A DNA stretch of 64,000 bases from Maratus speciosus. Taxonomy: Eukaryota; Arthropoda; Arachnida; Araneae; Salticidae. The translations under genes were made by a program, and so were the position numbers. Shown in pieces: positions 48,640 to 58,789 of this stretch (position 1 is its first letter; each line of letters begins with the position of its first letter). The stretch spans positions 195,302,559 through 195,366,558 of the forward strand of contig OZ010788.1 in the NCBI GenBank assembly GCA_963932465.1, given 5' to 3'. Below the pieces are notes generated by a model that was not told the DNA's origin, did not search any database, and saw only the letters and a list, made by a program, of their open reading frames with translations.

Positions 48640-49880
48640 TCCCGGGTATGCTATTTCTTTCTCCCAGCTTATTTTGCGTCGTATCCAAAAAATAACGTTA
48701 CGTTGTGTAAGCCAGCCGTAAAACAAAGAAGGTGTATCATTATACTGTTAAATTGTCGACTGCAATTTTTTAAACTTCACATTTTCAATTTTTATACCCT
48801 CGTATTGAAAAAAAAAGTACTTTTAAATGCAATTTGTCTGAAAACTGCATCTTCATTTATTTTTGAGATATTAATTTTTTTGTAATTTTTAGCGACATTT
48901 GGCAACTAAAGTACTTTATTTCTGTAGAAAGTAAAGGGAAAATAGCAATTATATCTTTTTGTTGCCATTTTCCCATAAAAACTGAAAAAAAGTGTAATTA
49001 AAATACCTGCTATTTTGAAAAAATATAAATGAATGATTTCTGATAAAACATGGAGCTATTATAAACTAAATTTAATTTTAACTATCTATATTAATATTAC
49101 AAACAAATGAAGGCATATGAATCATGAAATAGCCGATTTTTTTTTGCCGAGTTTCTTGAATGACAAAATCTCTCTTTTCTGGATTTGTGTATTGTTCAGC
49201 GATAGTGACGTCCTATGCGTACTTTACTATAGATGTTGTTTAATACTGGATCGCAAATAAAGAATTCTTCAGCAGATGCGAATGACGTCATTTTATGTAA
49301 AATAAAATCGCGTGTTTTATGTCTTAAAATTGAACTACAGTGGAGTCCCGATCATCCGAGTCCCGCTTAACGGAGTTTCCGCTTTAACCTAGATATTTTC
49401 TTCTGATAGGCTGATGGCTTCTATTATTATGAAACGGTCATTATAAATGAAGTGTTAGGTGAAGAGGAAAGAGCAGCCGTAAAAAGTTAGAACTCCGATT
49501 TTCTGATCAGAATGGGAAAAAAATGCCCATAATAAATTTTTTTAAAATTTAATTTATGGCCATTACCCCCCCCCCCCCTCCTCCCATTCTGACCAGAAAA
49601 TCAGAGTTCCAACTTTTTACGGCTGCTCTTTCATCTTCACCTAACAGTTCATTTATAATGACTGTTCCCTAATAATAGAAGCTATCAGTCCATGAGAAGA
49701 AAAGGATCCGTTCCAAAGGTATAAGTTCGATTAACTCAGATAATCGGTACTCTACTGTATCTATATTTTTACTGTATCTATATGATATATATACATATAT
49801 TTTTTTTTTTTTCAGCGGGGGCGATACTAAATTCTGAAAAAGCAGAATTCCTGTTCTCTAGTTTAAATACTATCTTGTTT
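48640..49880. repeat. Composite repeat, inverted copy of 4815-5149 + 11223-11830
   Basis: Three segments occur in the same order as the reverse complement of the other locus: the R segment (48640-49330), the pogo-like MITE (49338-49757) and the segment containing CTGAAAAAGCAGAATTCCTG and TTCTCTAG (49815-49880). Confidence 0.8.
49338..49757. mobile_element. Complete pogo/Tigger-like palindromic MITE
   Basis: The ends CAGTGGAGTCCCGATCATCC and, inverted, CAGTAGAGTACCGATTATCT are flanked by TA (49336-49337 and 49758-49759). The body is a hairpin: GTTAGGTGAAGAGGAAAGAG and GATTTTCTGATCAGAATGGG face their complements across 'cccataataaattt'. A C run lies at 49566-49579. There is no ORF. The split copy at 4896-11285 is the same family. 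Confidence 0.85.
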
Positions 49881-50207
49881 CATTGTTTGATAACATCAAT
49901 TTCTTAATAATATCTTGAAAGTGTTGTCAATGATGTTTCATAATCCATGCCTGATGAATGATTTTTCATTAGTTTTCTTCAGATTTTGGGGGGAAAAAAC
50001 TGGTGCGCATGTCTCGAAAGAAAATCGAATTACTCAGTTATATATTTATTCTGTATAATTCTAGAGACAATTTTTAAGTATTACTTGTAAATTTTAGTTA
50101 CATTTAATATGAGTGAAAGTGTATTCTGAATAAAAGGTTCCCTATTCATAGTAATGTCTTAAATTATTTTTATTCAAATGCAGTTGTAAAATACAAATCT
50201 AACTTAC

Positions 50208-50341
50208 TTGACCATTTGTTTTATCTCCTTTGGCTGGCAGGACGCCGTTATTTTTCAACGTTTTTCTCACTTTGAAGCCCCTGAAGGAAGCCTGGATTTT
50301 CTCCGCCGCTTTCTCTTCGGACATTGCGGTATTATCACCAC
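50208..50341 (-). CDS. IQ-motif (calmodulin-binding) protein, internal or first coding exon
   Basis: The minus strand reads a pyrimidine-rich acceptor (tttctcatttcag) followed by 134 coding bases and a consensus donor GTAAGT. After two bases that complete a codon there are 44 codons with no stop. The peptide contains EEKAAEKIQASFRGFKVRK, which fits the IQ consensus IQxxxRGxxxR exactly. That helix binds calcium-free calmodulin in neurogranin, GAP-43 and Drosophila igloo. A Met lies six codons in, with a purine at -3, so this could be the first coding exon, but the frame is also open upstream to the acceptor. The exon ends in phase 0, matching the exon at 37735-37860. The many AAG/GCG/CGG-type codons contrast with the AT-rich flanks and argue for a real host gene. 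The igloo/neurogranin family call is inference from one motif; other small IQ proteins (PEP-19 or SP17 type) are possible. Upstream exons were not found and may lie beyond the window. Confidence 0.8.
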
Positions 50342-51482
50342 CTGAAATGAGAAACAAAACGAAACTTTATATAATTAGTAATTAATAAAGGGCATTTATT
50401 AATTAAAACAGCCAACACCTTGGATACGTCATCAATTTGCATGCCAAGCATCCTTATCTATATTATAAAGCCAAGACATGTCCGTGAATAACTGTACGTT
50501 GAAACAAGTCCCTAATTCATTAATAACATAACAGTGTATTCACTTTGGAATACTAGATTACGATGTCAGTTCCCAAAAGAGTATTATTCACGGCTCTACA
50601 GCTTAAAATATTTTATTCATTCACAGACTTATTTTTAAATATAAAAACATAAAATTGGCAGGCATGGCTTTTGAAATGATTTGGAATCGCATAGCGTTTT
50701 TCCTTTTTCGATAAAAGTATTATATTTTGAGTTATAAGTAACTAGTCACTAGACAGCAAAAACCACCGTCATATTGACGGTAGCAAAACCTGACCAATAA
50801 GTTTAGTTTTTACTGCAATTTTTTAAATTTCTAAGCATCGCACAATTTCAGTTTTTACACCGTAGCATAGGAGAATGCTTTCAAATTCTATTTGTCTGAA
50901 AATTGTATCTCAATTTAGTGATTTTTTTATGGATTTAAAAATAATTTTCAAATAATTTTTTTTCTCTGCTGCGTTCAGCCTGATTACAGAAGATTAAAAC
51001 AGTTGCATGTAAAAAACAAACAAACCAGCATTTGTTTCCAACTAATATTAACGAAATTAACAATACATCAATAAAAAAAAAAATAAAAAAAAATATAAAT
51101 AAAGCTCAAATTTATAACAAATTTACATATGTTAACGAACAATGTTCTTAAACAGTGAAATAATCAGAATAAAAAAGGCTGCTGTAAGTAGCGAAATCTT
51201 CTGTTACTAAATCGTTGCATGCGGCTAAGACAAAAGTATCGCTTTTAATGAATTTCAAAACTTTATTTGAAGACCTAATTACTATTTTTATATAAAAATG
51301 CTTTTTGATGTCATTAGTGGGCAATCTAAAAAAAATATATTAAATTTTAAAAATCACATTAGAGTTAAAAAAAAATGTTATTAAAAAAAGGGATTTCTAC
51401 CTGTATTCTTTAAACCGGAACCCTGAGTTGTATCTTTTAGTTTTAATAAAACTAAAATACATTTTTAGAAGAGTATAAATAG
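50342..51482. other. No gene seen upstream of the IQ exon
   Basis: AT-rich. A fragment related to the R segment (about 50790-50950) is present. No minus-strand exon with coding bias was found. Confidence 0.5.
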
Positions 51483-52372
51483 TAGGGTGGTTGAAAAAAA
51501 CTTTTTTTGAGCTAGAGTTCAGGCCACCCCCTAATATTTTTAGACTCATCAATAGTATAATACTTGTAAATTTTTAGCTTCTTACTCAAATTCTAAGAGG
51601 GTGCTCAATGACCCCACAATTTAACATTAGCAGAAGCATAGGAAATGCAACAATAGTTTATACTTCAGAAATACTTATTTTTTTTCCAGAAGTTTATAGA
51701 AGAAATTAATTTGTAATATTATATATATTTGTATTTAAATATTTAGGAAATATTTTATTATATGTAGCAACATTTCTGAAAATTATTTACATGATAAAGT
51801 TACAGACAACACTAAACCAAAACAAGAATTCTATCAACCCTTTTTACAACCAAATGAAAACAATTTGTAAGTGAAACATTTAATTTTTCATGATAATTTT
51901 TATTTTAAATATTTATCTTATAGATTTTCAAATTCTGTATCCGGCAGCAAACATCTGTCTCAAGTTGTTAACATTTAGCTCATGACTATTCCTAAGTGAA
52001 AGGTGACAAAAGAAAATAATATTTAAAGTATATTTACTAATTTATTGCAAGAGTTTTTACCATTAAATAAGTATCAAGAATTATATTTAGGTTACATTAC
52101 TTATATTAAATATTAATCGACTGTTATGGGATGCTAACATTATTCATGTTATAGTTAATAAGACAAACACTAAGCCTAATATGAAATAAAATAATCACAA
52201 AATTTGTGTATTAATCAACAACTTTAATTTTATGAAAAACAACCATTCTTTTCTGTTTAAAGAAATTTCAAAGCTAAAAATTTGCAATCGCTCCGGTTTC
52301 AACTTGCCTTAATAATGAAAATTTTCTGATTGGTCTAAGATCAGTAGACCAATTGACTAGATTGAAACAACT

Positions 52373-52522
52373 ATGTCAAGACAAATCCTTCAGCGTGTTC
52401 TTTATCAGTTGAAAGACTCAAATTTGGTACAACATGTTAGTCATTTGACAGTTAAAGAATCAATGCAGATATTGCAGAGATCTGAAATTCCTACAAAACA
52501 AAAGAAACACATACATAATTAA
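52373..52522 (+). pseudogene. N-terminal relic of the element's protein
   Basis: The frame starts MSRQILQRVLYQLKDSNLVQ and ends near SEIPTKQKKH. A segment of the form (R/S)xIPTxxKxxCxxK followed by KLxxEW is, to my recollection, part of a widespread uncharacterised arthropod ORF family. Here the frame stops shortly after the IPTKQKKH motif. Function unknown. Confidence 0.5.
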
Positions 52523-52619
52523 CTAGTATGTTGTGGCCATCACATAACTTTCTTCTATATAAATCACGTTAATTAAATCCTTTAAATAGTACAAGAAATA
52601 ACAACGATTTAGCACCAAT

Positions 52620-53310
52620 TAATATAAAGTATATCTGAATTTGAAGTCTGTTGAAAATCCAAGCATTAGTTCTTGAGATAAATCTATTGCAGAAATCGCA
52701 AAAAATACAGCATAGCAGCGCCACCTGTTGAGCGATTTACACCAAAAATTAAACAGCACTAATTTATACGTCAATTCATGTCAAGGACTAACTAAATCTG
52801 AAGTTTGATGAAAATCTGTGCAATAGTTCTTGAGATGCAGCTCTTGTAGAAATCGTGAAAAATGCAGCACAGCAGCGCCACCTGTTGGGAGATTTACACC
52901 AAAAATTAAACAGCACTAATTTATATCAGGGACTAACTGAATCTGAAGTTCGATGAAAATTCGTGCATTCTTTCTTGAGTTAGAGCTATTGCGATAATCA
53001 TGAACAATGCAGCATACCAGCGCCACCTGTTAGACGATTTTCACAAAAAGTAATCAGCACCAAACTATATCTTGGACTAACTTAATCTGAAGTTTTATGA
53101 AAATCCGTGCAGTAGTTCTTGAGATATAGCTATTGCAAAAATCGTGAAAAATGCCGCATAGCAGCGCCACCTGTTGAGCGATTTTCACCAAAAACTAATC
53201 AGGTCCAGTTTATATCAAGGTCTAACTAAATATGAAATTTTGTGAAATTCCGTGCATTAGTTCTTGAGATAGAGCGCCCACAAAATTTTTGTCACATACA
53301 GACTCACAGA
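52620..53310. repeat. About 150-bp tandem repeat with CGCCACCTGTTGG core, longer array
   Basis: Four cores lie at 52714, 52871, 53019 and 53162 (GCAGCGCCACCTGTTG and variants), spaced 143-157 bp, plus a leading partial unit. Between cores every unit carries ATTTACACCAAAAA, CAGCACTAATTTATA, GACTAACT-AATCTGAAGTTT and TTAGTTCTTGAGATA. Same family as 7225-7680. Confidence 0.9.
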
Positions 53311-53480
53311 CAGAGTGACAGAGTGACAGAGTGACAGACAGACTCACAGACAGACATTTTCTAAAAACCATCAAATCGTGTTCTGGGCATTCTAAAACGT
53401 ATAAATCCGTCGAAAACCGGAAGTCGAAATTTTTCACGAATCCAATACTTTCTTCTTGTAAAGATAGAAGAAAGTAAAAA
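53270..53480. repeat. Array tail with GACAGA repeats and terminal hairpin
   Basis: CACATACAGACTCACAGACA is followed by four GAGTGACA-type repeats. The stretch ends with ACTTTCTTCTTGTAAAGATA GAAGAAAGT, a 10-bp-stem hairpin (53448-53476). The 7640-7680 array carries the start of this tail. It may be the end of a dispersed element that brought the array. Confidence 0.6.
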
Positions 53481-54839
53481 AAAAATAGAAAACATTAATT
53501 TTCATTGGCTTTTGTTAAAGAAAAACAAAGGTATTTTTCTACCGCCCAACAATAGGGAGTGGTTAGATATCTTGGACTATTTTCTTTGATATTGGTTATG
53601 AAGGTGTTATGAAAATAATAAGAATTAAAGAAGATTCTAATTTTCTTCAGGATCAAAGAACCAATTGTAAAATATATATCCTTCTATATATAAAAAAAAA
53701 ATTTGATTTGGAAATGGACCAATGAAAATCTGCGTAGATATTCCCGGCAGATCGGCATCCAATTTGAATGCTTAAGCATGGCTCTTCTTCGTTAATATTA
53801 AAAAAAACTGTTGCATACAAAAATATGAAAATCGGTAGTATTATAGAGTAATGTTTGATAAATACGCTGATGCAGACAGTTTTCAAATCGAAGAATTATT
53901 TTAAGAGATATTTAATGCCAAAATTGGACAAAATCGTTCCATTAAAAAAGTTTTATATGACCAAAAACTGTACATAGGAATTTAATCAATTTTAGATCAT
54001 TTTATGCGCCAGCATTTCCCGGTATGCAGATTGCATTTAGTTTTTTAATTTGACTCATTTTTTGAGGTTTTATTTCTATTTTAAATTCAAATTTTCAGCA
54101 TTTCGAGAGATATTTTTTACAAAATTTAGAAAATTGTATTAATTTAAACTGTTGCCAACTGTATAAACAGCGCATACAATAATGTTTGCGTCAAATTAAA
54201 AATTTATTTTCACGTGACTATTATAAACAGAAAATATAAAAAGGAGAAACTCATTGAAAATCATAAAAACTATATTTACGCGTAAATTTTGAAAGAGAAA
54301 GAATATTGTAAAATGATAAATTCATTAACATGCGTTAGAAGTCTTAAATAGGAGAATTTACATCACATTACACTCATTACGTAAAATGAACAAAAAATAA
54401 TATTGCAAAACAGTTTAAATTTAAAAATTGCGCGAGAGATTTATTTGATATTTTAAGATGATCATAATATTTCATTTCTAACAAAAGTATTTTTAAGTGA
54501 ATATTAAAAAGAGAAAGAAAAGTTTGGTGAAAATTACGTCAGATTATAATTGTCAGATTCAAATTATAATCCAGTCTTCCGAAATCTTTTTAAAGCCGAT
54601 CAAATTAGCGTGCTGTTAGAGTCTGCGGTGCCTGAACGGGGTTGACGAGAGTAGCTCGTAGGGGGCAGAGCCCCCTAGTGGGTTTAAAAGATAAAGAGTT
54701 ACCGAAAAAAGTATGAACATTCTCTTCAGAGAATAAAAAGAAGAATGAAGCATTAGAGTCTCTTTACCTTCAGCTGCCATCTGTTCATCCAGCATTTGTC
54801 CAAATAGTGTAATGGAAAACTCTGGGCCTTCAGATGATG

Positions 54840-55353
54840 AATTTATTCCAACACAGTTAAAGATCCTGAAAATTATCTATCAATAGACAAAGAGATTGCA
54901 CTTTCTGCTAGAGAAGGGATGGAACATCAATATGTCTGAGTGTTCTGATGATTTCATATGACTTTCTCACTTTTCTGACAGAATTTAAATGGAAGAAGAC
55001 AAATTGTTGTAGAGCGATATACAGCTATGCAAGTCCTTAAGAAGCGTTATGTAAGGTGAGAACTTGAGATTTTTTAAAGAAGAGGGCGTACGACTCTCAG
55101 ACTTTGCAACAAGAAGAACAACAGAACTCTTACCTCGTATGAATATAAGGAAATCATTGTTAAGCCTTCTCCCGGAAAATGAAAAGACTATGATGACTAT
55201 CCCAAAGGAAAAGAATGGCTTCACAATTTGCAAATAATAAATGACAGTGCAGAACGAGGGGTTAAGCTTAATGGAGATTTCAATAAAATCATAACAAATG
55301 ATGAAGATGAAAAGCAATTCTTGCTGCAGGTCGTAGAAGCCAAGAGAAAATGA
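54840..55353 (+). pseudogene. C-terminal relic of the element's protein
   Basis: Plus-strand frames with stops contain DPENYLSIDKEIALSARE near 54862 and, clearest, WLHNLQIINDSAERGVKLN followed by GDFNKIITNDEDEKQFLLQ and VVEAKRK, ending at TGA (55351-55353). The pattern NDxAERGVxL...DExxKQFLLQVV recurs, as I recall it, in many unannotated spider and aphid proteins. It is taken here as the C-terminus of the transposon's protein. No DDE triad could be assigned from the relics. Confidence 0.55.
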
Positions 55354-56127
55354 TCCGAAACAACGAAAAAATCAGTTTTAGACACTATTTTGTATTATTA
55401 AAGACCAAATATGATTACATTTATATTTTTTACTTCTATATTGATTTATTCTTTTCTATGAAATTAATTTTGGAGGTCTTTATTTTTTTAAAACAAATAT
55501 ATAGAAAAAATTAGAATGAAATACACAAACTTATGAAGTTAGTGGGTGTTGAGCACCCTCTTGCAGTTGAAATATGAAGTTCAAATTCTGCCAGAATATT
55601 ACTATACAGAAGTCTAAAAGGTGTGGCCTGGTATATTAGTGAAAGTTTATTTTTTTACATAGACAGCTGAACAACCCTAATAAATAGCCTAAATGTTTAA
55701 AGTACATAAAACTTTATATAGTTCAATCATTGTATACTGTTGATATAAAAATAAGAACAAATGCTAATCGCAGCATTCGGAGGCGTGAACTGATCCACTA
55801 CTACAATCGTTTTTAGCTTATAAACATTGTGCGTCTAATTGATAAGTTCAACTCATAAGCAATGCTGATAGTAATAGGTGCTGAGATTCACGCTGCTCGT
55901 TAAATTTGAGCTGATATGAACCTTTTCCAAGCGAAATTAATGGAATTATCTTCTCTTGAGTAGTATAAAATGTCATTAATCTCGACACGTTTCAAACCAA
56001 TAAAAGGTTTAAATACGTTTTTTCGATCGACTTCATGATAAAGCATCTTCGCGCTAATTTAAGCTTCAACTAGCAGAACTTGAAGACAGTAGCTAAACTG
56101 CTGTTAGAGATCTATCTCACAGTGCTG

Positions 56128-56600
56128 TTTTGAGGTGCGTTCATAAATATATAAATACGTAGCACCTATACACGTCATCTGCCTGCATACAACAGCACAA
56201 AAACTACCCAACGGAATAGTTTGAAATTTAATATATAGAATCGTTGTAGAATTTTGTCGAGTCATTTCAAATTTCATGAAAATTGAATTAAAACTTAAAA
56301 AGATATTAATAAACATTTTCTTCATTCTATTTAATCCTATCATACGTAATTAATTCAATGGTTTCCCTTAATAGATAATGATTCTAGGTTGCCATGGTGA
56401 TTACGTCCTATTTAAGATGGAGTCCTAGTATTTCCGTATGTCTGAATGTAATATATAGAATCGTAATAAATTTTGTATTCATGCATTTTTGCATAAGAGT
56501 GCAACAGCTACTGCACCAAGATCTGAATATTTATAAAACTAGTTATAGTACGAAGGCACCTCATTTGCCACGTTCAACGTACAATTTCCGACTTGTTCTC
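56128..56600. repeat. Dispersed GTCTGTCC-family repeat, copy 3
   Basis: It begins GGTGCGTTCATAAATATATA and shares the landmarks of the 44457 copy (GTCGAGTCATTTCAAATTT, GATAATGATTCTAGGTTGCC ATGGTGATTACG, ATTTGCCACGT). The GTCTGTCC tract is reduced to GTCATCTGCCTG. Confidence 0.8.
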
Positions 56601-57058
56601 TTTTCAATTTTCCCAGTTTAATTTATAATTTTGCATTTAGCTACAGATACTACTGAAGCTTGATTTCTTTTGGAACCTTATTACTATCGCTTGAGATTTC
56701 TGAATAGAAGAATTTTAATCATAACAGCCCTGTACATAAAGTTTGGCATAGGAACAGTATCCTGTGAGTGAATCAAGCTTTTTATTTATATATCGTTCAA
56801 GCGGCCTAAGAGAACGTTCACAATATGTATGCGATAATTTTTGTCACAGCAATTAAGTGTTAAGGATCACCCATTCTTGATTTTTAAGTGTGTGCAGGCA
56901 TATAATTACAGTTAAGATATTTTAAAATAATATCTAACTTATCGGAAAACAAATTCATATCTTTTTTTAACCCTTTATGTCCCGAATTATAAATCAGAAA
57001 TTTGCTCCTCTTCAATAATTATCTTCGTTAATAAAATAATTAAATAAGCTGGCGTGGA

Positions 57059-57299
57059 AGGATAAGATAAAAAGAACTTTTTAAAACACCATAAAATTTT
57101 TAATAAATGCGCAAAGCCTTTCGAAAGAACTAGTCTTTCTTCAAGAGGCGCAGAGAACACGTGAGCCTTGCTGCTGTTTTCAAAGTAGTAGGACGGATTT
57201 TTTGCGCCTGATGAAGAAAGACTAGTTCTTTCGAAAGGCCTTGCGTATTTATTAAAATTTTTATGGTGTTTTTAAGAAGTTCTTTTTATCTTATCTTCG
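57059..57299. mobile_element. Foldback MITE with about 105-bp arms
   Basis: The left arm GGATAAGATAAAAAGAACTT ... GCCTTTCGAAAGAACTAGTC TTTCTTCA faces its complement ending ATAAGATAAG-type text at 57299. The loop is about 40 bp. There is no ORF. Confidence 0.8.
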
Positions 57300-57482
57300 T
57301 TTATGTCTGAAGATATCCAAAACAACTTATATAAATACAATTTGACTTTTAGATAGATTTTTAAACAAAATTGATTTAATAAATCGGTAGTTAGCGTTTT
57401 TTTGCAAAATATTTACAGGAATTAGATTAATTAACAAAAAATACTGTTATGGAAACTTCACATTTCTTAAAAGAAGAATGTA

Positions 57483-57562
57483 AATAAATGTTTTGTGATT
57501 CTATCTGTAATTACTAAGAAGTGTTTTGTGATTCTATCTGTAATTACTAAGAAGTGTTTTGT
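57483..57562. repeat. 38-bp direct repeat, two units
   Basis: GTTTTGTGATTCTATCTGTA plus ATTACTAAGAAGT occurs twice in tandem, followed by the start of a third. Confidence 0.9.
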
Positions 57563-57976
57563 AGTTGCAAATTTTTCGTAAAACATTCTTTAATAGGAGA
57601 AAGGCTAAACCCATGTAAATGGTTGAGAAAATAACCACATTAAAATTTTTTAGCTTCGACTGTTTCGTTGTGTTTACTGAAAGTGATCCATCAAAGTGTT
57701 TCGTATGAAAAGTACCATATACTTTTATTAGTAGACGAATTAAATAAATTTTATGTAGCATTTTCTTTTTGAACGTATTATTCAGTTTCCCCAAAGCAAC
57801 TTTAATCTGTTTTAGACGAAAATATTTTAAACAGAACTTTATTTCTAGATGTATATCAAACAAAAGGGCATGAAGTATATTTTAGAAACAAACAGGGAAA
57901 GAAAATTTTAATTAAGATTATATTTATAAGCATTTTTATGAAAATGCAGGAAAGCCCTGAAGACGCTCGGAGGGTT

Positions 57977-58168
57977 AAAATACGGAAATTGTACTGGCAA
58001 TTAAGAGGCCAATATTATTTCCGTATTTTAACGGAATTTTTTTTCTGTAAATTTTAACGGAAGTTTTTCTGGAATTTACGGGAAAAAATTCCGTTAAATT
58101 ACGGAAATAGTACTGGCGTCTCGATTGCCAGTACAATTTCCGTATTTTAACGGATTTTATTTTACAGT
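57977..58168. mobile_element. Foldback MITE (CGGAAATTGTACTGGCAAT family), copy 1
   Basis: The hairpin has outer stem ATACGGAAATTGTACTGGCA / TGCCAGTACAATTTCCGTAT and inner ACGGAA repeats. Its right side continues to TTTTACAGTA, as in the neighbouring copy; the left side lacks that end. Confidence 0.75.
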
Positions 58169-58347
58169 ATAGCATGATTTCTATTGAAAAGGAAGCGTGG
58201 AGTATTTATAGTTCAATGACACGGACAAGCCAAAAGTATTTCCTGCGTTACGGTCAGTGGGAAAAAATCGTTTTATGTGCATTTTAATGATGCTGCTTTA
58301 AAAACTATGAAACTAATATGAATTCATGACGTGCACTTAAACATGCA

Positions 58348-58598
58348 CACTGTAAAAAAAAAAAAAAAAAAAAAAAAACGGAGATTCTACTGGCAATCTA
58401 GACGCCAGTACTATTTCCGTATTTTTACGGAAATTTCCCCCCATAAATTACAGAAAATTTTCCGTTTTTAATCAGAAAAACAGAAAATTTTCTGTAATTT
58501 ATGGGGAAAAATTTCTGTAAAAATACGGAAATAGTACTGGCGTCTAGATTGCCAGTAGAATCTCCGTTTTTTTTTTGTCCTTTTTATTTTTTACAGTG
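58348..58598. mobile_element. Foldback MITE, copy 2
   Basis: It runs from CACTGTAAAA to TTTTACAGTG. Near-perfect arms contain GGAGATTCTACTGGCAATCT AGACGCCAGTAC and ATTTCCGTATTTTTACGG. It shares ACTGGCAAT and CGGAAAT text with copy 1 about 180 bp away. There is no ORF. Confidence 0.85.
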
Positions 58599-58789
58599 CA
58601 TCCTGTAGACGTAGGGATGCACAACCTGTGGCCCGCCATAGGTTAACTTTCGGCCCGCGATCACAATTATATAATTTCTTCGTTCTTTTACACAATTTCG
58701 TCAATTTATAACTGGAAAAATTGCAATTTTTTGTCCATATGTCGCAGGAAAAAATCGTAAATTTCGTCAACTTGCCCCGAGTAGAAATT

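Larger units (their letters stand above)
37861..50207 (-). other. 12.3-kb intron of the IQ-motif gene
   Basis: This is the interval between the GTAAGT donor (50202-50207 on the minus strand) and the acceptor AG at 37861-37862. The flanking exons agree in phase. It is filled with transposable elements: the TA-flanked element 38630-40739 with its inner MITE, inverted-repeat elements at 41153-41612, 45788-46333 and 46955-48245, tandem duplications, and most of the composite repeat 48640-49880. No other coding exon was recognised on the minus strand. Boundaries rest on splice consensus only. Confidence 0.55.
51483..55679 (+). mobile_element. DNA transposon of unassigned superfamily (TAGGGTGGTTG TIR, 8-bp TSD)
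   Basis: Exact direct repeats ATAAATAG lie at 51475-51482 and 55680-55687. The ends read TAGGGTGGTTGAAAAAAACT and, inverted, TAGGGTTGTTCAGCTG. Subterminal text also pairs (AGGCCACCCCC against AGGCCACACC; AGAGGGTGCTCAATGACCCC against AGAGGGTGCTCAACACCC). Two relics of one ORF lie inside (52373-52522 and 54840-55353). The middle has been invaded by the tandem repeat array at 52620-53480. The 8-bp TSD resembles hAT, but the TIR does not start with CAG and the protein relic does not look like a hAT transposase. Confidence 0.8.

Noticed and set aside
54768..54865. Minus-strand exon candidate with acceptor, donor GTAAAG and a phase that matches the IQ exon (peptide ...GQMLDEQMAAEG).
   Set aside because: It lies inside the 51483-55679 transposon, antisense and adjacent to the element's own protein relic. 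A matching phase has a one-in-three chance, so without transcript support it is treated as accidental.
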